From the NCBI RefSeq assembly GCF_013155275.1, contig NZ_JABJXS010000004.1, forward strand, positions 124,001 through 188,000: DNA of 64,000 nt. Reading direction: 5' to 3'. This document shows, in pieces, positions 19,280 through 32,013 of this stretch (positions are counted from its first letter, which is position 1; each line of letters opens with the position of its first letter). The notes beneath the pieces were generated by a model. It did no database searches, had not been told where the DNA came from, and saw only the letters and a list, made by a program, of their open reading frames with translations. Origin of the DNA: Brenneria sp. hezel4-2-4. Lineage in GTDB: Bacteria > Pseudomonadota > Gammaproteobacteria > Enterobacterales > Enterobacteriaceae. The translations under genes and the position numbers were made by a program.

Positions 19280-20293
19280 ATGTCCACAGATCTTCAGCCT
19301 GTCCCCTTTTCTATTCTGGATTTAGCGCCGATACCGACCGGGTTGAAAGCGCAGGATGCTTTCAGCCACTCGTTGGATCTGGCGCAACACGCGGAAAAAT
19401 GGGGCTACCATCGCTACTGGCTGGCGGAACACCACAATATGACCGGCATTGCCAGCGCCGCCACCTCGGTGCTGATTGGCTATCTCGCCTCGGGCACGCA
19501 ACGTATCCGGCTTGGTTCCGGCGGCATCATGTTGCCGAATCACTCCCCGCTGGTGATCGCCGAACAGTTCGGTACGCTGGAGTCGCTTTATCCGGGCCGT
19601 ATCGACCTTGGGCTAGGCCGTGCGCCGGGAACCGACCAGCGAACCATGTTGGCGTTGCGGCGTCATCTGAACGCCGAAATCGATGATTTCCCCAAAGACG
19701 TACAGGAACTGCAACGCTATTTTGCCGATGTAGAACCCGGTCAGCCGGTGCAGGCGGTGCCCGGTCAGGGTTTACAGGTTCCCATCTGGCTGCTGGGTTC
19801 GAGCCTGTACAGCGCGCAACTGGCCGCCGCCTTAGGGCTGCCGTTTGCCTTCGCCGCCCACTTCGCCCCCGACCTGCTGCTGCAAGCGCTAAAGGTTTAT
19901 CGTGAAACCTTTAAACCGTCGGCCGCGCATCCCAAGCCTTATGCCATGGTGTGCGTCAACGTAGTGGCCGCCGACAGCGACTGCGAGGCCGGTTTCCTGT
20001 TTACCTCGATGCAGCAGCAATTCATCAACCTGCGCCGCGGCACCCCCGGCCCGTTGCCCGCGCCGGTGGAAAGTAGGGATGTCATCTGGTCTCCGGCGGA
20101 ACAGTTTGGCGTGGAGCAAACGTTACGCCTGTCGATCGTCGGCGATCGGCAAAAAGTTCGCCATGGCTTGCAGAGTTTGCTGCGCGAAACGCAAGCCGAT
20201 GAAGTGATGCTCAACGGTCAGATTTTCGACCATCAGGCTCGTCTGCGATCGTTTGAGATCGCGATAAGCGTTCAGAACGATATGCGGCCATAA
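19280..20293 (+). CDS. yhbW: Luciferase-like flavin-dependent oxidoreductase YhbW
   Basis: This 337-residue TIM-barrel protein belongs to the bacterial luciferase-like monooxygenase (LLM) family. LDLAPIPTG, the WLAEHHN motif, and [13 protein letters not shown] are typical of the YhbW subgroup. It probably uses reduced FMN, but the substrate is unknown. The start ATG follows a GAGCG sequence. It is monocistronic here, with a hairpin after its stop. Confidence 0.92.
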   Translation: MSTDLQPVPFSILDLAPIPTGLKAQDAFSHSLDLAQHAEKWGYHRYWLAEHHNMTGIASAATSVLIGYLASGTQRIRLGSGGIMLPNHSPLVIAEQFGTLESLYPGRIDLGLGRAPGTDQRTMLALRRHLNAEIDDFPKDVQELQRYFADVEPGQPVQAVPGQGLQVPIWLLGSSLYSAQLAAALGLPFAFAAHFAPDLLLQALKVYRETFKPSAAHPKPYAMVCVNVVAADSDCEAGFLFTSMQQQFINLRRGTPGPLPAPVESRDVIWSPAEQFGVEQTLRLSIVGDRQKVRHGLQSLLRETQADEVMLNGQIFDHQARLRSFEIAISVQNDMRP

Positions 20294-20299
20294 TTGAAA

Positions 20300-20323
20300 A
20301 AGGGATGCATTTCTGCATCCCTT
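20300..20323. terminator. Hairpin after yhbW
   Basis: AAGGGATGCA and TGCATCCCTT form a perfect 10-bp stem around a TTTC loop, 7 bp after the yhbW stop. No T-run follows on the plus strand. On the minus strand it is followed by TTTTCAATT, so it may also serve deaD read-through. Confidence 0.65.
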
Positions 20324-20334
20324 CGGTGAGCGGC

Positions 20335-20431
20335 GATAATGGATGGATCGTAAAGACGCTGCAAGTACGTCCTTGTAAGCTCGAACCGCGCCATCCCTGG
20401 CGCGGACGCTTTACTCTTCCATTCCATTATC
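20335..20431. repeat. 97-bp palindromic intergenic repeat
   Basis: The ends GATAATGGATGGA and TCCATTCCATTATC are imperfect inverted repeats, with GTAAAG and CTTTAC just inside them. The centre is a second palindrome, CCGCGCC-ATCCCT-GGCGCGG (20386-20405). The whole segment can fold as a long hairpin. I recall related 'CTGTAAGCTCGA...CATCC...CGCTTTACTCTTC' elements in Serratia and Dickeya. It lies between the convergent ends of yhbW and deaD. Confidence 0.7.
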
Positions 20432-20511
20432 ACCTTCGATAAGGGGCGATTGATTTGTCAGGTTATCGAACATCTACAGCATAGATATTCCGTCCCCTGC
20501 GCCAACCGCCC

Positions 20512-22380
20512 TTAAGCATCGGCAGGCCGGCGGCGTGGCGCACGCGGCGCGGCGTCGCGATTGAAAGTACGTTCGCGACGCTCACCGCCATTCCCTTCGC
20601 GGCGTTCGCCGTTACTATAGGAACGACGAGGCGCGGCGCCCGGTCGACCGCCACGGCGCTCCCCGCCATTGCCTTCACGACGTTCATGCGGCAGAGCATC
20701 ACCCAGCAACTGCATGTTCATCGGTTTGTTCAGGATACGGGTGCGGGTGAAGTGAGACAGCAAGTCGCCCGGCATTCCCTTTGGCAGCTCAATCGTTGAG
20801 TGAGAAGCGAACAGTTTGATGTTGCCGATATAGCGGCTGCTGATATCGCCTTCGTTGGCAATCGCCCCCACAATGTGGCGAACTTCCACACCATCATCAC
20901 GACCCACTTCAATACGATACAGCTCCATATCGCCGGCATCACGACGTTCACGACGCGGCGGACGATCGCCATCACGGCTTTCGCGAGGTTCACGGCGACG
21001 GTCGCCGCGCGCATCATCGCGATCGCGGAATTCACGACGCGGACGACGATCGAACACCGGATCCGGCGGCAGGATCAGCGGACGCTCGCCCTGCGCCATT
21101 TTCAGCAACGCGGCGGCCAGGGTTTCGATATCCAGCTCTTCTTCCGGCTGCAATTTAGCCAGCAGCGCGCGGTACATATCCAGATCGCTGCTTTCCAGCT
21201 GTTGCTGTACTTTGGCGGCGAATTTCGCCAGACGACGTTGACCCAGCAGCTCGGCATTCGGCAGCTCAACTTCAGGAATAGTCAGCTTCATGGTGCGTTC
21301 AATGTTACGCAGCAAACGGCGTTCGCGGTTTTCGACAAACAGCAACGCGCGGCCGGCGCGGCCGGCACGACCGGTACGGCCGATACGGTGAACGTAAGAC
21401 TCCGAATCCATAGGGATATCGTAGTTTACCACCAGGCTGATGCGTTCAACGTCCAGACCACGGGCGGCAACGTCGGTGGCGATCAGAATATCCAGACGGC
21501 CGTCTTTCAGTCGTTCCAGAGTCTGTTCACGCAGCGCCTGATTCATATCACCATTAAGCGCCGCGCTGTTATAGCCGCTGCGCTCTAAGGCTTCAGCCAC
21601 TTCCAGCGTGGCGTTTTTGGTACGGACGAAAATAATCGCCGCATCAAAATCTTCCGCTTCAAGGAAACGCACCAGCGCTTCATTTTTACGCATACCGGCA
21701 ACAGTCCAGTAGCTCTGGCTGATATCGGGACGGGTGGTAATGCTGGACTGGATACGCACTTCCTGCGGATCTTTCATAAAGCGACGCGTAATGCGGCGAA
21801 TCGCTTCCGGCATGGTGGCGGAGAACAGCGCGGTCTGATGTTCCGCCGGGATCTGGGCCATGATGTTTTCAACATCGTCGATAAAGCCCATACGCAGCAT
21901 TTCATCGGCTTCATCCAGCACCAGGCCGCTCAGATTGGACAAATTCAGCGTGCCGCGTTTCAGGTGATCCAACAGACGTCCCGGCGTACCGACAACGATC
22001 TGCGCGCCGCCGCGCAGCGCGCGCAGCTGTACGTCGTAACGCTGTCCGCCGTATAGGGCAACCACGTTCACGCCGTGCATGTGTTTGGCAAAATCACTAC
22101 AGGCTTCAGCAACCTGCACCGCCAGTTCGCGGGTTGGGGCCAGCACCAGCATCTGCGGCGCTTTCAGCTCAGGTTTAAGATTGTTCAGCAAGGGCAGCGC
22201 GAACGCCGCGGTTTTACCGCTGCCGGTCTGCGCCATACCCAGCACATCACGACCACTCAGCAGGTGGGGAATACATTCCGCCTGAATCGGCGAGGGTTTT
22301 TCGTAGCCCAGATCGGTCAGGGCATTAATGATTGGAGCAGACAGCCCCAACTCAGCAAAAGTGGTTTCAAACTCAGTCAT
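20512..22380 (-). CDS. deaD: ATP-dependent RNA helicase DeaD (CsdA)
   Basis: DeaD is a DEAD-box helicase that acts in ribosome large-subunit assembly and mRNA decay, most needed in the cold. The 622-residue protein has the Q motif, AQTGSGKT (I), PTRELA, DEAD ([13 protein letters not shown]), SAT and [13 protein letters not shown]. An RNA-binding domain ([19 protein letters not shown]) follows, then an Arg/Gly-rich tail with repeated GERRE units. The start follows yrbN with an 8-bp overlap. A longer in-frame start would add five residues. Confidence 0.97.
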   Translation of the reverse strand: MTEFETTFAELGLSAPIINALTDLGYEKPSPIQAECIPHLLSGRDVLGMAQTGSGKTAAFALPLLNNLKPELKAPQMLVLAPTRELAVQVAEACSDFAKHMHGVNVVALYGGQRYDVQLRALRGGAQIVVGTPGRLLDHLKRGTLNLSNLSGLVLDEADEMLRMGFIDDVENIMAQIPAEHQTALFSATMPEAIRRITRRFMKDPQEVRIQSSITTRPDISQSYWTVAGMRKNEALVRFLEAEDFDAAIIFVRTKNATLEVAEALERSGYNSAALNGDMNQALREQTLERLKDGRLDILIATDVAARGLDVERISLVVNYDIPMDSESYVHRIGRTGRAGRAGRALLFVENRERRLLRNIERTMKLTIPEVELPNAELLGQRRLAKFAAKVQQQLESSDLDMYRALLAKLQPEEELDIETLAAALLKMAQGERPLILPPDPVFDRRPRREFRDRDDARGDRRREPRESRDGDRPPRRERRDAGDMELYRIEVGRDDGVEVRHIVGAIANEGDISSRYIGNIKLFASHSTIELPKGMPGDLLSHFTRTRILNKPMNMQLLGDALPHERREGNGGERRGGRPGAAPRRSYSNGERREGNGGERRERTFNRDAAPRAPRRRPADA

Positions 22381-22447
22381 GTACACGTGCCTCATAAATG
22401 GCGGCCAGTCTACATAACTCGTCGAGAAAATTTTCAGTCATTTTCAT
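22373..22447 (-). CDS. yrbN: Small protein YrbN
   Basis: A 24-codon frame with the sequence start [17 protein letters not shown] matches my recall of E. coli YrbN (about 26 residues), a confirmed small protein encoded just before deaD. Its TGA overlaps the deaD start by 8 bp, so deaD translation is probably coupled to it. Its molecular role is unknown. Confidence 0.85.
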   Translation of the reverse strand: MKMTENFLDELCRLAAIYEARVHD

Positions 22448-22488
22448 TGAAAAGTGTGAACCGGCTCAAATTGGATTAAAAAGCGAAC

Positions 22489-22514
22489 AAAAAAGCCCTC
22501 ACCCGCAAAGGTGA
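22489..22514 (-). terminator. Terminator-like hairpin after nlpI
   Basis: On the minus strand, TCACC-TTTGCG-GGTGA forms a short stem, and GGGCTTTTTTG follows. It lies 40 bp after the nlpI stop and ahead of yrbN-deaD, where E. coli also has partial termination. Confidence 0.55.
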
Positions 22515-22553
22515 TAACCGAAGTTTTTTCAGGCTGATAGTGTTGTTCGTCAG

Positions 22554-23438
22554 CTATTGCTGGTCCGATCCTGATAGGTCGTCTTGCTCTTGGCCTAATA
22601 GCGCCAATTCCAACAATGCATAGCGGTGCTCAACAAAATTATGAACATTGTTGGCAACCGTCAGCTTGAACAGCGCCAAGGCGGTGTTCTTGTCCCCCAG
22701 ACTTAGGTAGTGCTTACCTAAATAGAAGTCAGTTTCACTGAGATGCTCAGCGAGCGAAGTGTTATCCGTAGCCTCTTCCTGCAAACGTTGCATCAGCGTT
22801 TTTTCACTGATACCGCTCAGGTAGAATTCGACAATATTCCATCCCCACGGCCCTTTCTGCGCTCCGTCATAGCGTTTCTGCAACGCTACCCTGGCATTCT
22901 CCGGATTGATTTCTCGCTCCGCAAGATACAGCCATAACGAACGGAAAGGATCATTTGGATCGTCTCGATAAAACGCCAGCAGATCATCCTGCGCTAACAG
23001 GTAGCGACCGCCATAATACAAAGCGATGCCCCGGTTTAAACGCGCGTAATTGTAAGTTGGATCAAGCTCTAGTACAGAATCAAACGCTTCATAGGCAGCA
23101 TCAAAATTGCCTGCCTGCGTTAAGTAAATCCCCAGATAGTTAAAAACCTCTGGTATATCAGGGCGAATCGCCAGCGCTTGTGAAAAATCATTTCGCGCCA
23201 ATGCTCTCAACCCGAGGCTATCATACAGCACTCCGCGCTCATATAATAGCTGTGCTCGCTCATCATCGGTTAATGCCCGGCTGGCAAGGATTTGTTCCAT
23301 GCGCGCCAGAATCACTTCCTGCTGCAAAGTAGGCTGTAACGGAACTGCCAATACTGCGTCTTTGCGCCAATCCGTGTTGCTGCATCCTGCCAGCATAAGT
23401 GCTGTCGCAACATAACACCAACGCAAGAAAGGCTTCAT
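22554..23438 (-). CDS. nlpI: Lipoprotein NlpI (TPR adaptor)
   Basis: NlpI is an outer-membrane lipoprotein that scaffolds peptidoglycan hydrolases and delivers MepS to the protease Prc. The 294-residue length equals the E. coli protein. The signal peptide ends in the lipobox LAGC (Cys19). TPR units follow, visible as [42 protein letters not shown] and [19 protein letters not shown]. It lies 123 bp after pnp on the same strand. Confidence 0.96.
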   Translation of the reverse strand: MKPFLRWCYVATALMLAGCSNTDWRKDAVLAVPLQPTLQQEVILARMEQILASRALTDDERAQLLYERGVLYDSLGLRALARNDFSQALAIRPDIPEVFNYLGIYLTQAGNFDAAYEAFDSVLELDPTYNYARLNRGIALYYGGRYLLAQDDLLAFYRDDPNDPFRSLWLYLAEREINPENARVALQKRYDGAQKGPWGWNIVEFYLSGISEKTLMQRLQEEATDNTSLAEHLSETDFYLGKHYLSLGDKNTALALFKLTVANNVHNFVEHRYALLELALLGQEQDDLSGSDQQ

Positions 23439-23561
23439 TTCCCACTCCCGAAGACAAACATTGGATGAACATCCTGTCCCGGACAGCTCGACATAAGGAT
23501 GTCCCTTCCTTACGATACACAGCTCCTTACGCGGTAAGGAGCTGTGTGACTGTTTTACCGA

Positions 23562-25685
23562 TTATTCTTCCTCAGAAGACGGTACAGCAGCTTCCTGAGG
23601 TTGAGCATTGGCTTCTTTAATGCTTAAACGCACACGGCCCTGGCGATCGACTTCCAGTACCTTAACCGGTACTTCCTGACCCATTTGCAGGTAGTCGGTC
23701 ACTTTCTCGACACGCTTGTCGGCGATCTGAGAAATATGTACCAGACCTTCCTTGCCGCCGCCGATGGCGACAAAGGCGCCAAAGTCAACGATACGCGTCA
23801 CTTTACCCTGATAAATGCGTCCCACTTCGATTTCAGCCGTGATCTCTTCGATACGACGAATCGCGTGTTTGGCTTTTTCGCCATCCGTTGAAGCAATCTT
23901 CACCGTGCCATCGTCTTCAATTTCGATGGTGGTGCCGGTTTCTTCGGTCAACGCACGGATAACCGAACCGCCTTTACCGATAACATCCTTGATCTTGTCA
24001 GTGCTGATCTTGATGGTATGGATACGCGGCGCAAATTCGGAAATATCGCCACGCGGCGTGCTGATTGCCTGCTCCATCACGCCCAGAATGTGCAGACGGG
24101 CGCCTTTAGCCTGATTCAAGGCAACCTGCATGATTTCGCGGGTAATCCCCTCGATCTTGATATCCATCTGCAAGGCGGTAATGCCTTCACGGCTGCCGGC
24201 CACTTTAAAGTCCATATCGCCCAGATGATCTTCATCACCCAGAATATCGGACAGCACGACAAAGTTTTCGCCTTCTTTTACCAGTCCCATCGCAATACCC
24301 GCGACGGCTGCTTTAATCGGCACGCCCGCATCCATCAGCGCCAGAGACGCGCCGCAGACAGACGCCATGGAAGAAGAACCGTTGGATTCGGTGATCTCAG
24401 AAACCACACGCACGGTGTACGGGAATTGACTTGCGTTAGGCATAACCGCCAGCACGCCGCGTTTCGCCAGACGACCATGACCGATTTCACGACGCTTCGG
24501 CGATCCGACCATACCGGTTTCACCAACCGAGTACGGAGGGAAGTTATAGTGCAGCAGGAAACGATCGGTACGTTCGCCGGTCAGTTCGTCAATGGTCTGC
24601 GCATCACGCTCAGTACCCAGCGTGGCGGTAACCAGCGCCTGAGTCTCGCCGCGGGTAAACAACGCGGAGCCGTGAGTACGCGGCAATACGCCGGTACGCA
24701 CGTCCAGACCGCGGATCATATCTTTTTCGCGACCGTCGATACGCGGCTCGCCGCGCAGCACGCGGCTACGGACGACATTTTTCTCTACGTTACCCAGAAT
24801 TTCCTGGATTTCGCCGGCGTTCAACGCTTCATCTTCCGCTAGCAACGCCGCTTCGACATCGGCTTTAATGGCATCAACCTGAGCGTAACGCTCCTGTTTT
24901 TCCGTGATGCGGTACGCATCGCCCAGACGCGCTTCGGACAGCGCTTCTACGCGTTGCTGCAAGGAGACGTTGATTTCCGGCGCATGCCATTCCCATTTGG
25001 GTTTACCGGCTTCGGCAACCAGCGCATTGATGTTTTCAATCACGATCTGCTGTTGTTCGTGACCGAAAACAACGGCGCCCAGCATTTCATCTTCACTTAA
25101 CAGATCCGCTTCGGACTCAACCATCAGCACCGCGCCTTCCGTACCGGCGACCACCAGATCCAGACGGCTTTCTTTTAGTTCGTCGGTCGTCGGGTTCAGC
25201 ACATACTGATCGTTCAGGTAGCCCACGCGCGCGGCGCCGATAGGCCCGCTGAACGGGATACCGGACAGGCTCAGCGCGGCGGAGGCGCCGATCATCGCCA
25301 CGATATCGGGATTGACCTGCGGGTTAACGGAAACCACGGTGGCGATAACCTGAACTTCATTCAGGAAACCTTCCGGGAACAGCGGACGAATCGGGCGGTC
25401 AATCAGGCGGGAAATCAGCGTTTCACCTTCGCTCGGACGCCCTTCACGGCGGAAGAAACCGCCTGGGATACGCCCGGCCGCGTAGGTACGCTCTTGATAG
25501 TTAACGGTCAGCGGGAAGAATCCCTGACCCGGTTTCGCTTGTTTGGCGCCGACAACGGTAACAAATACGGCAGTATCATCCATGCTTACCATGACGGCAG
25601 CGGTAGCCTGGCGCGCCATCATACCGGTTTCTAACGTGACGGTATGTTGACCATATTGAAATTTACGAACGATCGGATTCAGCAA
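23562..25685 (-). CDS. pnp: Polyribonucleotide nucleotidyltransferase (PNPase)
   Basis: PNPase is a 3'-5' phosphorolytic exoribonuclease and part of the RNA degradosome. The 707-residue protein has two RNase PH cores (the second with [14 protein letters not shown] and the [19 protein letters not shown] active-site region), a KH domain ([19 protein letters not shown]) and a C-terminal S1 domain ([17 protein letters not shown]). Two hairpins in its leader match those known for autoregulation. It lies downstream of rpsO. Confidence 0.97.
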   Translation of the reverse strand: MLNPIVRKFQYGQHTVTLETGMMARQATAAVMVSMDDTAVFVTVVGAKQAKPGQGFFPLTVNYQERTYAAGRIPGGFFRREGRPSEGETLISRLIDRPIRPLFPEGFLNEVQVIATVVSVNPQVNPDIVAMIGASAALSLSGIPFSGPIGAARVGYLNDQYVLNPTTDELKESRLDLVVAGTEGAVLMVESEADLLSEDEMLGAVVFGHEQQQIVIENINALVAEAGKPKWEWHAPEINVSLQQRVEALSEARLGDAYRITEKQERYAQVDAIKADVEAALLAEDEALNAGEIQEILGNVEKNVVRSRVLRGEPRIDGREKDMIRGLDVRTGVLPRTHGSALFTRGETQALVTATLGTERDAQTIDELTGERTDRFLLHYNFPPYSVGETGMVGSPKRREIGHGRLAKRGVLAVMPNASQFPYTVRVVSEITESNGSSSMASVCGASLALMDAGVPIKAAVAGIAMGLVKEGENFVVLSDILGDEDHLGDMDFKVAGSREGITALQMDIKIEGITREIMQVALNQAKGARLHILGVMEQAISTPRGDISEFAPRIHTIKISTDKIKDVIGKGGSVIRALTEETGTTIEIEDDGTVKIASTDGEKAKHAIRRIEEITAEIEVGRIYQGKVTRIVDFGAFVAIGGGKEGLVHISQIADKRVEKVTDYLQMGQEVPVKVLEVDRQGRVRLSIKEANAQPQEAAVPSSEEE

Positions 25686-25698
25686 AATAATATCCTTA

Positions 25699-25735
25699 AC
25701 TGGGGCGCGTCATACTTATGGATAAACGCGCCAGT
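25699..25735 (-). promoter_or_regulatory. pnp leader hairpin near the ribosome binding site
   Basis: ACTGGCGCGT and ACGCGCCCCAGT, read on the minus strand, pair with a two-base bulge around a 15-base loop, ending 13 bases before the pnp start. It sits between the RNase III hairpin and the start codon and could affect initiation. Confidence 0.5.
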
Positions 25736-25767
25736 GAACTTCCGATCTTTGCACTACATCCTCACGA

Positions 25768-25814
25768 CTAATGACAACCTTTACCCTGCTCATGCAGATA
25801 AAGCCTCTCATTAG
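25768..25814 (-). promoter_or_regulatory. Probable RNase III cleavage hairpin in the pnp leader
   Basis: CTAATGA at one end and TCATTAG at the other, with CTGC and GCAG at the tip around a TCAT loop, form a long interrupted stem. In E. coli the pnp leader is cut by RNase III in such a stem, after which PNPase degrades the short strand and represses its own synthesis. The location matches; the function is inferred from that precedent. Confidence 0.65.
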
Positions 25815-25888
25815 CCGCGCGAACCTCTGTAATGAAAGATCATAATTAAAACAACGATACATTACCCTGTCTTGCAGGCGCTTCCTAG

Positions 25889-25914
25889 AAGAAAGGGGCC
25901 AAAAGAGGCCCCTT
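25889..25914 (-). terminator. rpsO terminator
   Basis: On the minus strand, AAGGGGCC-TCTTTT-GGCCCCTT followed by TCTTC forms an 8-bp GC-rich stem 21 bp after the rpsO stop. E. coli has an attenuating terminator at the same place between rpsO and pnp. Confidence 0.8.
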
Positions 25915-25934
25915 CCCACTGAAACTCGGCAGAC

Positions 25935-27270
<1,336 letters not shown>

Positions 27271-27271
<1 letters not shown>

Positions 27272-27669
27272 TAATCCTCCTGATCTTCGCCCGTGGCAGA
27301 ACGGCGTTCAGCATCATGTCTGACAACGTTGGTGACCAGATTAGACATTCTCATCCCTTCAACCAGTGAATTGTCGTAGGAAAACGTCAATTCCGGGACG
27401 ACACGCAAACGCATCGCTTTTCCCAGCAATACGCGGATAAAACCTGACGCATCCTGCAATGCCTTAACCGCCGTCTTTACCTGCTCCGGTTCGTTATCAT
27501 TCAGAAATGTCACAAAAACTTTGGCATAAGCCAGATCGCGTGAAACTTCCACGCCGGATACGGTAGCCATTCCGATGCGCGGATCTTTCACTTCCCGCTG
27601 AATAATAATGGCGATTTCTTTTTGCATTTCCTGCGCCACGCGCTGGGTGCGGCTGAATTCTTTTGCCAT
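27271..27669 (-). CDS. rbfA: 30S ribosome-binding factor RbfA
   Basis: RbfA binds the maturing 30S subunit and is needed for 16S rRNA 5'-end processing and cold growth. The 132-residue protein has a KH-like fold with the [25 protein letters not shown] start and the [18 protein letters not shown] segment. It lies between infB and truB in the usual order and overlaps truB by one base. Confidence 0.96.
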
Positions 27670-27683
27670 GTTGAATCCTCAAG

Positions 27684-27710
27684 TAAAAATCGGGGGGCGC
27701 AAGGCCCCCC
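27684..27710 (-). terminator. GC-rich hairpin between infB and rbfA
   Basis: On the minus strand, GGGGGGC-CTTGC-GCCCCCC followed by GATTTTT looks like an intrinsic terminator, 33 bp after the infB stop. Because rbfA lies directly behind it, it probably works as a partial terminator or as a barrier to 3' decay. Confidence 0.65.
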
Positions 27711-27743
27711 TATGAACAACTTATCGCATCGCTTAACGCCGAC

Positions 27744-30455
27744 TTAAGCGATTGTGCGTTTGATCTCAATCGTTTCAAAGACTTCGATCACATCGCCGGC
27801 ACGAACGTCGTTGTAGTTCTTAACGCCGATACCACATTCCATACCGTTGCGGACTTCGTTGACGTCATCTTTAAAGCGACGCAAGGATTCAAGCTCGCCT
27901 TCGTAGATAACCACGTTTTCACGCAGTACGCGGATCTTGTTATGACGTTTAACCACGCCTTCCGTCACCATACAACCGGCGACCGCACCGAATTTCGGTG
28001 ATTTGAACACATCGCGAACTTCCGCCAGGCCGATGATCTCTTGCTTGTATTCCGGCGCCAGCATGCCGCTCATCGCCTGTTTGACTTCATCAATCAAATC
28101 ATAGATGACTGAATAATAGCGCAGATCCAGACTTTCGGATTCAACGATACGGCGAGCGGAAGCATCGGCACGCACGTTAAAGCCAAGGATAATCGCATTC
28201 GACGCCGCCGCCAGCGTGGCGTCCGTTTCAGTGATACCGCCCACGCCGGAACCGACAATTTTCACTTTCACTTCATCGGTAGACAGTTTTTGCAGCGAGT
28301 CGGAGATGGCTTCACAAGACCCCTGAACGTCAGACTTGAGCACGATATTCAGTTCAGAAACTTCACCTTCCGTCATGTTGGCGAACATGTTTTCCAGTTT
28401 GGATTTCTGCTGACGGGCCAGTTTGACTTCACGGAATTTGCCCTGACGATACAGCGCCACTTCGCGCGCTTTCTTCTCGTCACGCACCACGGTCGCTTCA
28501 TCACCCGCCGCCGGCACGCCGGACAGACCCAGGATTTCCACCGGAATCGACGGGCCCGCTTCCGTAATCTCACGTCCCAGTTCGTCGCGCATCGCACGAA
28601 CACGGCCGTATTCAAAGCCGCACAGCACGATATCGCCTTTGTTCAGCGTTCCTTCGCGCACCAGAACGGTGGCTACCGGGCCGCGGCCTTTATCCAGGAA
28701 GGATTCGATCACCACGCCGCTGGCCATACCGCTGCGGATTGCTTTCAGTTCCAGCACTTCAGCCTGCAACAAAATGGCATCCAGCAGTTCATCGATACCG
28801 GTTCCGGCTTTGGCGGAGACATGCACAAACTGCGATTCGCCGCCCCACTCTTCCGGCATGATACCGTACTGCGACAGTTCGGTTTTCACCCGATCGGGAT
28901 CGGCTTCCGGTTTATCGATTTTGTTCACCGCGACAACCACCGGCACTTTCGCTGCCTTGGCATGCTGGATAGCTTCGATGGTCTGAGGCATCACGCCGTC
29001 ATCCGCGGCAACGACCAGCACCACGATATCCGTCGCCTGAGCGCCGCGGGCACGCATGGCGGTAAATGCGGCGTGTCCCGGGGTATCCAGGAAAGTGATC
29101 ATACCGTTGTCGGTTTCAACGTGGTAAGCACCGATGTGCTGAGTAATCCCACCCGCTTCGCCAGCGGCGACCTTGGTTGAACGGATGTAATCCAGCAACG
29201 ACGTTTTACCGTGGTCAACGTGGCCCATAATGGTCACCACCGGCGCACGGGATACGGCGGCGGCGCCGGTATCACGGTCGCTCATTACCGCTTCTTCCAG
29301 TTCGTTCTCACGACGCAGGATGACTTTGTGGCCCATTTCTTCCGCCACCAGTTGCGCGGTTTCCTGATCGATAACCTGGTTAATCGTCGCCATGGCGCCC
29401 AGCTTCATCATCGTTTTGATAACCTGAGAGCCTTTCACCGCCATCTTGTTGGCCAGTTCGGCCACCGTCACCGTCTCACCGATCACCACATCGCGGTTGA
29501 CCGCCTGAGCAGGCTTGTTGAAGCTCTGCTGCAAGGTGCTGGGCTTGCGCTTGCCTTTACCGCCACGGGTAACGGCGCGCGCTTCTTCGCGATCGGCTTT
29601 GGATTCGGACTGGCGGTTGCCTTTCTTCTGTTTGGTCACTTTTGCCGCGCGGGTGCGGGTACGACGTTCGCCTTCCACCTGACGATCGCTTTCATCTTCC
29701 GCTTCGCGGGCATGATGAGACGTGGTCACATGATAATCGGCGGATTCTTCAGGTTTAGCGGCGCTTTCAGCTTCCCAACGGCCGGCGTTCTCTTCCGCCA
29801 TACGACGGGCTTCTTCAGCGATGCGGCGGGCTTCTTCCTCAACCTTAAGGCGCGCCGTTTCTTCGGCTTTACGTTTCAGTTCGGCGGCTTCGGCTTCGCG
29901 CTTCGCTTTTTCAGCCTGAGCAGGCTTGGTGGTACTATCGTTTTGTTGATTGGTCACTTTTTCTTTTTCCGCTACATCACGCTTAGCTTTTTCGGCGGCC
30001 TCACGTTTGGCTTGCTCTTCGGCAGCACGTTTAGCTTTATCAGCGGCTTCACGGCGGGCTTTTTCTTCAGCCTCGCGTTTGGCCTGCTCTTCAGCAGCGC
30101 GTTGTGCCTGTTCTTCCGCTTCACGCCGTGCCTGCTCTTCCTCTTCCGCCTGCTGGGCATCCAGAGGATCGCGTTTTACATAAGTGCGTTTCTTGCGGAC
30201 TTCGATCTGCACTGACTTACTTTTGCCGCCAGTACTGGGAATGTTTAACGTGCTACGCGTTTTACGTTGCAGCGTCAATTTGCCTGGCGCAGTTCCGCGA
30301 TCGCGGTTCAAGTGCGTCAATAATGTTTCTTTTTCATGCTGAGTCACAGAATCTGATGCAGACTTGGTAATTCCTGCATCAGCAAACTGCTGTATCAGGC
30401 GGTCAACCGAAGTCTGAATCTCTGTGGCCAGCGATTTTACGGTTACATCTGTCAT
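27744..30455 (-). CDS. infB: Translation initiation factor IF-2
   Basis: IF-2 is the GTPase that places initiator tRNA on the 30S subunit and promotes subunit joining. The 903-residue protein has the N-terminal IF2N fold, a long Ala/Glu/Lys/Arg-rich coiled linker (about residues 100-240), a second IF2N domain, and the G domain ([24 protein letters not shown]). The C-terminal initiator-tRNA-binding domain ends the protein. E. coli IF-2 is 890 residues; the difference lies in the linker. It lies 25 bp after nusA. Confidence 0.97.
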   Translation of the reverse strand: MTDVTVKSLATEIQTSVDRLIQQFADAGITKSASDSVTQHEKETLLTHLNRDRGTAPGKLTLQRKTRSTLNIPSTGGKSKSVQIEVRKKRTYVKRDPLDAQQAEEEEQARREAEEQAQRAAEEQAKREAEEKARREAADKAKRAAEEQAKREAAEKAKRDVAEKEKVTNQQNDSTTKPAQAEKAKREAEAAELKRKAEETARLKVEEEARRIAEEARRMAEENAGRWEAESAAKPEESADYHVTTSHHAREAEDESDRQVEGERRTRTRAAKVTKQKKGNRQSESKADREEARAVTRGGKGKRKPSTLQQSFNKPAQAVNRDVVIGETVTVAELANKMAVKGSQVIKTMMKLGAMATINQVIDQETAQLVAEEMGHKVILRRENELEEAVMSDRDTGAAAVSRAPVVTIMGHVDHGKTSLLDYIRSTKVAAGEAGGITQHIGAYHVETDNGMITFLDTPGHAAFTAMRARGAQATDIVVLVVAADDGVMPQTIEAIQHAKAAKVPVVVAVNKIDKPEADPDRVKTELSQYGIMPEEWGGESQFVHVSAKAGTGIDELLDAILLQAEVLELKAIRSGMASGVVIESFLDKGRGPVATVLVREGTLNKGDIVLCGFEYGRVRAMRDELGREITEAGPSIPVEILGLSGVPAAGDEATVVRDEKKAREVALYRQGKFREVKLARQQKSKLENMFANMTEGEVSELNIVLKSDVQGSCEAISDSLQKLSTDEVKVKIVGSGVGGITETDATLAAASNAIILGFNVRADASARRIVESESLDLRYYSVIYDLIDEVKQAMSGMLAPEYKQEIIGLAEVRDVFKSPKFGAVAGCMVTEGVVKRHNKIRVLRENVVIYEGELESLRRFKDDVNEVRNGMECGIGVKNYNDVRAGDVIEVFETIEIKRTIA

Positions 30456-30480
30456 GCTGTTCCTTTCCTGCTACAGTTCG

Positions 30481-31992
30481 TTATTCGTTGTCGTCGCCAA
30501 ACCAACAGATATTACGGGCGGCCATGATCAGCTCGCCGGCTTTTTCATCATTAAGCTCTTCAATATCCGTCAGGTCGTCAACGCCCTGCTCAGCAAGATC
30601 TTCCAGCGTGCAAATACCGCGTGCAGCCAGCTTAAATGCCATATCACGCGACAGACCAGGTAAGCTGAGCAAATCGTCTGCGGGTTGGCCGTCACCGAGA
30701 CTTTCTTCCTGCGCCAATGCCAGCGTGGTTAACGCGGCTTTCGCACGCTCACGCAATGCTTCGACCGTCTCTTCATCAAGGCCTTCAATCGCCAGCAGCT
30801 CTTTGATTGGCACATAGGCCAACTCTTCAAGGGAGGAGAAACCTTCCTCAACCAGCACGGTGGCGAACTCTTCATCAATATCAAGGTGCTTGGTAAACAC
30901 GTCGATGGCGGCATGCGCTTCGGCCTGATGCTTAGCCTGAAGATCTTCCACCGTCATGACGTTCAGTTCCCAGCGGTCATCTGAACGATGCTGTTTCAGT
31001 AACTGAGAGGCCAGGCGCACGTTCTGACCGTTGCGGCCGATCGCCTGCGCCAGATTGCTGGACTCAACGGCGATGTCCATCGTACAGGTATCTTCGTCAA
31101 CCACGATGGAAACCACGTCCGCCGGGGCCATGGCATTGATAACAAACTGAGCGGGATTATCATCCCACAGAATAATATCAATGCGCTCGCCGCCAAGCTC
31201 GCTGGATACCGCCTGCACTCGCGCGCCGCGCATCCCGACACAGGCGCCAACCGGATCGATACGTTTGTCGTTGGTTTTCACCGCAATTTTTGCACGGGAA
31301 CCCGGATCGCGGGCGGCGGCCTTAATCTCAATGACCTCTTCACCAATTTCCGGCACTTCAATACGGAAAAGTTCAATCAGCATTTCCGGACGGGAACGGC
31401 TGACAAACAGTTGAGCGCCGCGGGCTTCAGGACGAACGTCATACAGCACGCCGCGGATGCGATCGCCTGGGCGGAAGTTTTCACGCGGCAACATATCTTC
31501 ACGACCGATGACCGCTTCAGCGTTATTGCCTAAATCCAGCGAGATGTTATCGCGGTTAACTTTCTTCACCACGCCGGTGACAATCTCGCCTTCCTGTTCG
31601 CGGAACTGCTCGACCACCATTGCGCGCTCGGCTTCGCGCACTTTCTGCACAATAACCTGTTTTGCGGTTTGGGTGGTAATACGGTCGAATGTCACAGACT
31701 CAATCTGGTCTTCAACATAATCCCCCAGATCAAGCGCAGGATCTTCGAACTGTGCCGCATCCAGGGTAATTTCACGCGTTGGCTGGGTAACTTCGTCGAC
31801 GATCAGCCAGCGACGGAAAGTATCGAAATCACCGGTTTTACGATCGATACTGACGCGGACATCAATTTCCTGCTCGTATTTTTTCTTGGTCGCTGTCGCC
31901 AGCGCGGTTTCCAACGCTTCAAAAATCTTCTCACGCGGAAGGGCTTTTTCATTGGAAACTGCTTCAACAACAGCCAGAATCTCTTTATTCAT
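30481..31992 (-). CDS. nusA: Transcription termination/antitermination factor NusA, with an internal insertion
   Basis: NusA binds RNA polymerase and nascent RNA and controls pausing, termination and antitermination. The order is an N-terminal polymerase-binding domain, S1 (about 135-200), KH1 and KH2 (about 230-330), and two C-terminal acidic repeats ending in [10 protein letters not shown]. The protein is 503 residues against 495 in E. coli. The excess is an eight-residue insertion: where E. coli reads ASQLSGWELN, this protein reads [17 protein letters not shown] at the end of KH2 (30973-31002). The frame is intact. An upstream start would add six residues. Confidence 0.97.
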   Translation of the reverse strand: MNKEILAVVEAVSNEKALPREKIFEALETALATATKKKYEQEIDVRVSIDRKTGDFDTFRRWLIVDEVTQPTREITLDAAQFEDPALDLGDYVEDQIESVTFDRITTQTAKQVIVQKVREAERAMVVEQFREQEGEIVTGVVKKVNRDNISLDLGNNAEAVIGREDMLPRENFRPGDRIRGVLYDVRPEARGAQLFVSRSRPEMLIELFRIEVPEIGEEVIEIKAAARDPGSRAKIAVKTNDKRIDPVGACVGMRGARVQAVSSELGGERIDIILWDDNPAQFVINAMAPADVVSIVVDEDTCTMDIAVESSNLAQAIGRNGQNVRLASQLLKQHRSDDRWELNVMTVEDLQAKHQAEAHAAIDVFTKHLDIDEEFATVLVEEGFSSLEELAYVPIKELLAIEGLDEETVEALRERAKAALTTLALAQEESLGDGQPADDLLSLPGLSRDMAFKLAARGICTLEDLAEQGVDDLTDIEELNDEKAGELIMAARNICWFGDDNE

Positions 31993-32013
31993 CCTAGTTG
32001 CCTCATCCAAACT

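Noticed and set aside
24018..24842. 274-codon plus-strand frame opposite pnp
   Set aside because: It is antisense to PNPase and has no recognisable domain or ribosome binding site.
29211..30215. 334-codon plus-strand frame opposite infB
   Set aside because: Its Phe- and Arg-rich repetitive sequence is the antisense shadow of the Glu/Ala/Lys-rich IF-2 linker.
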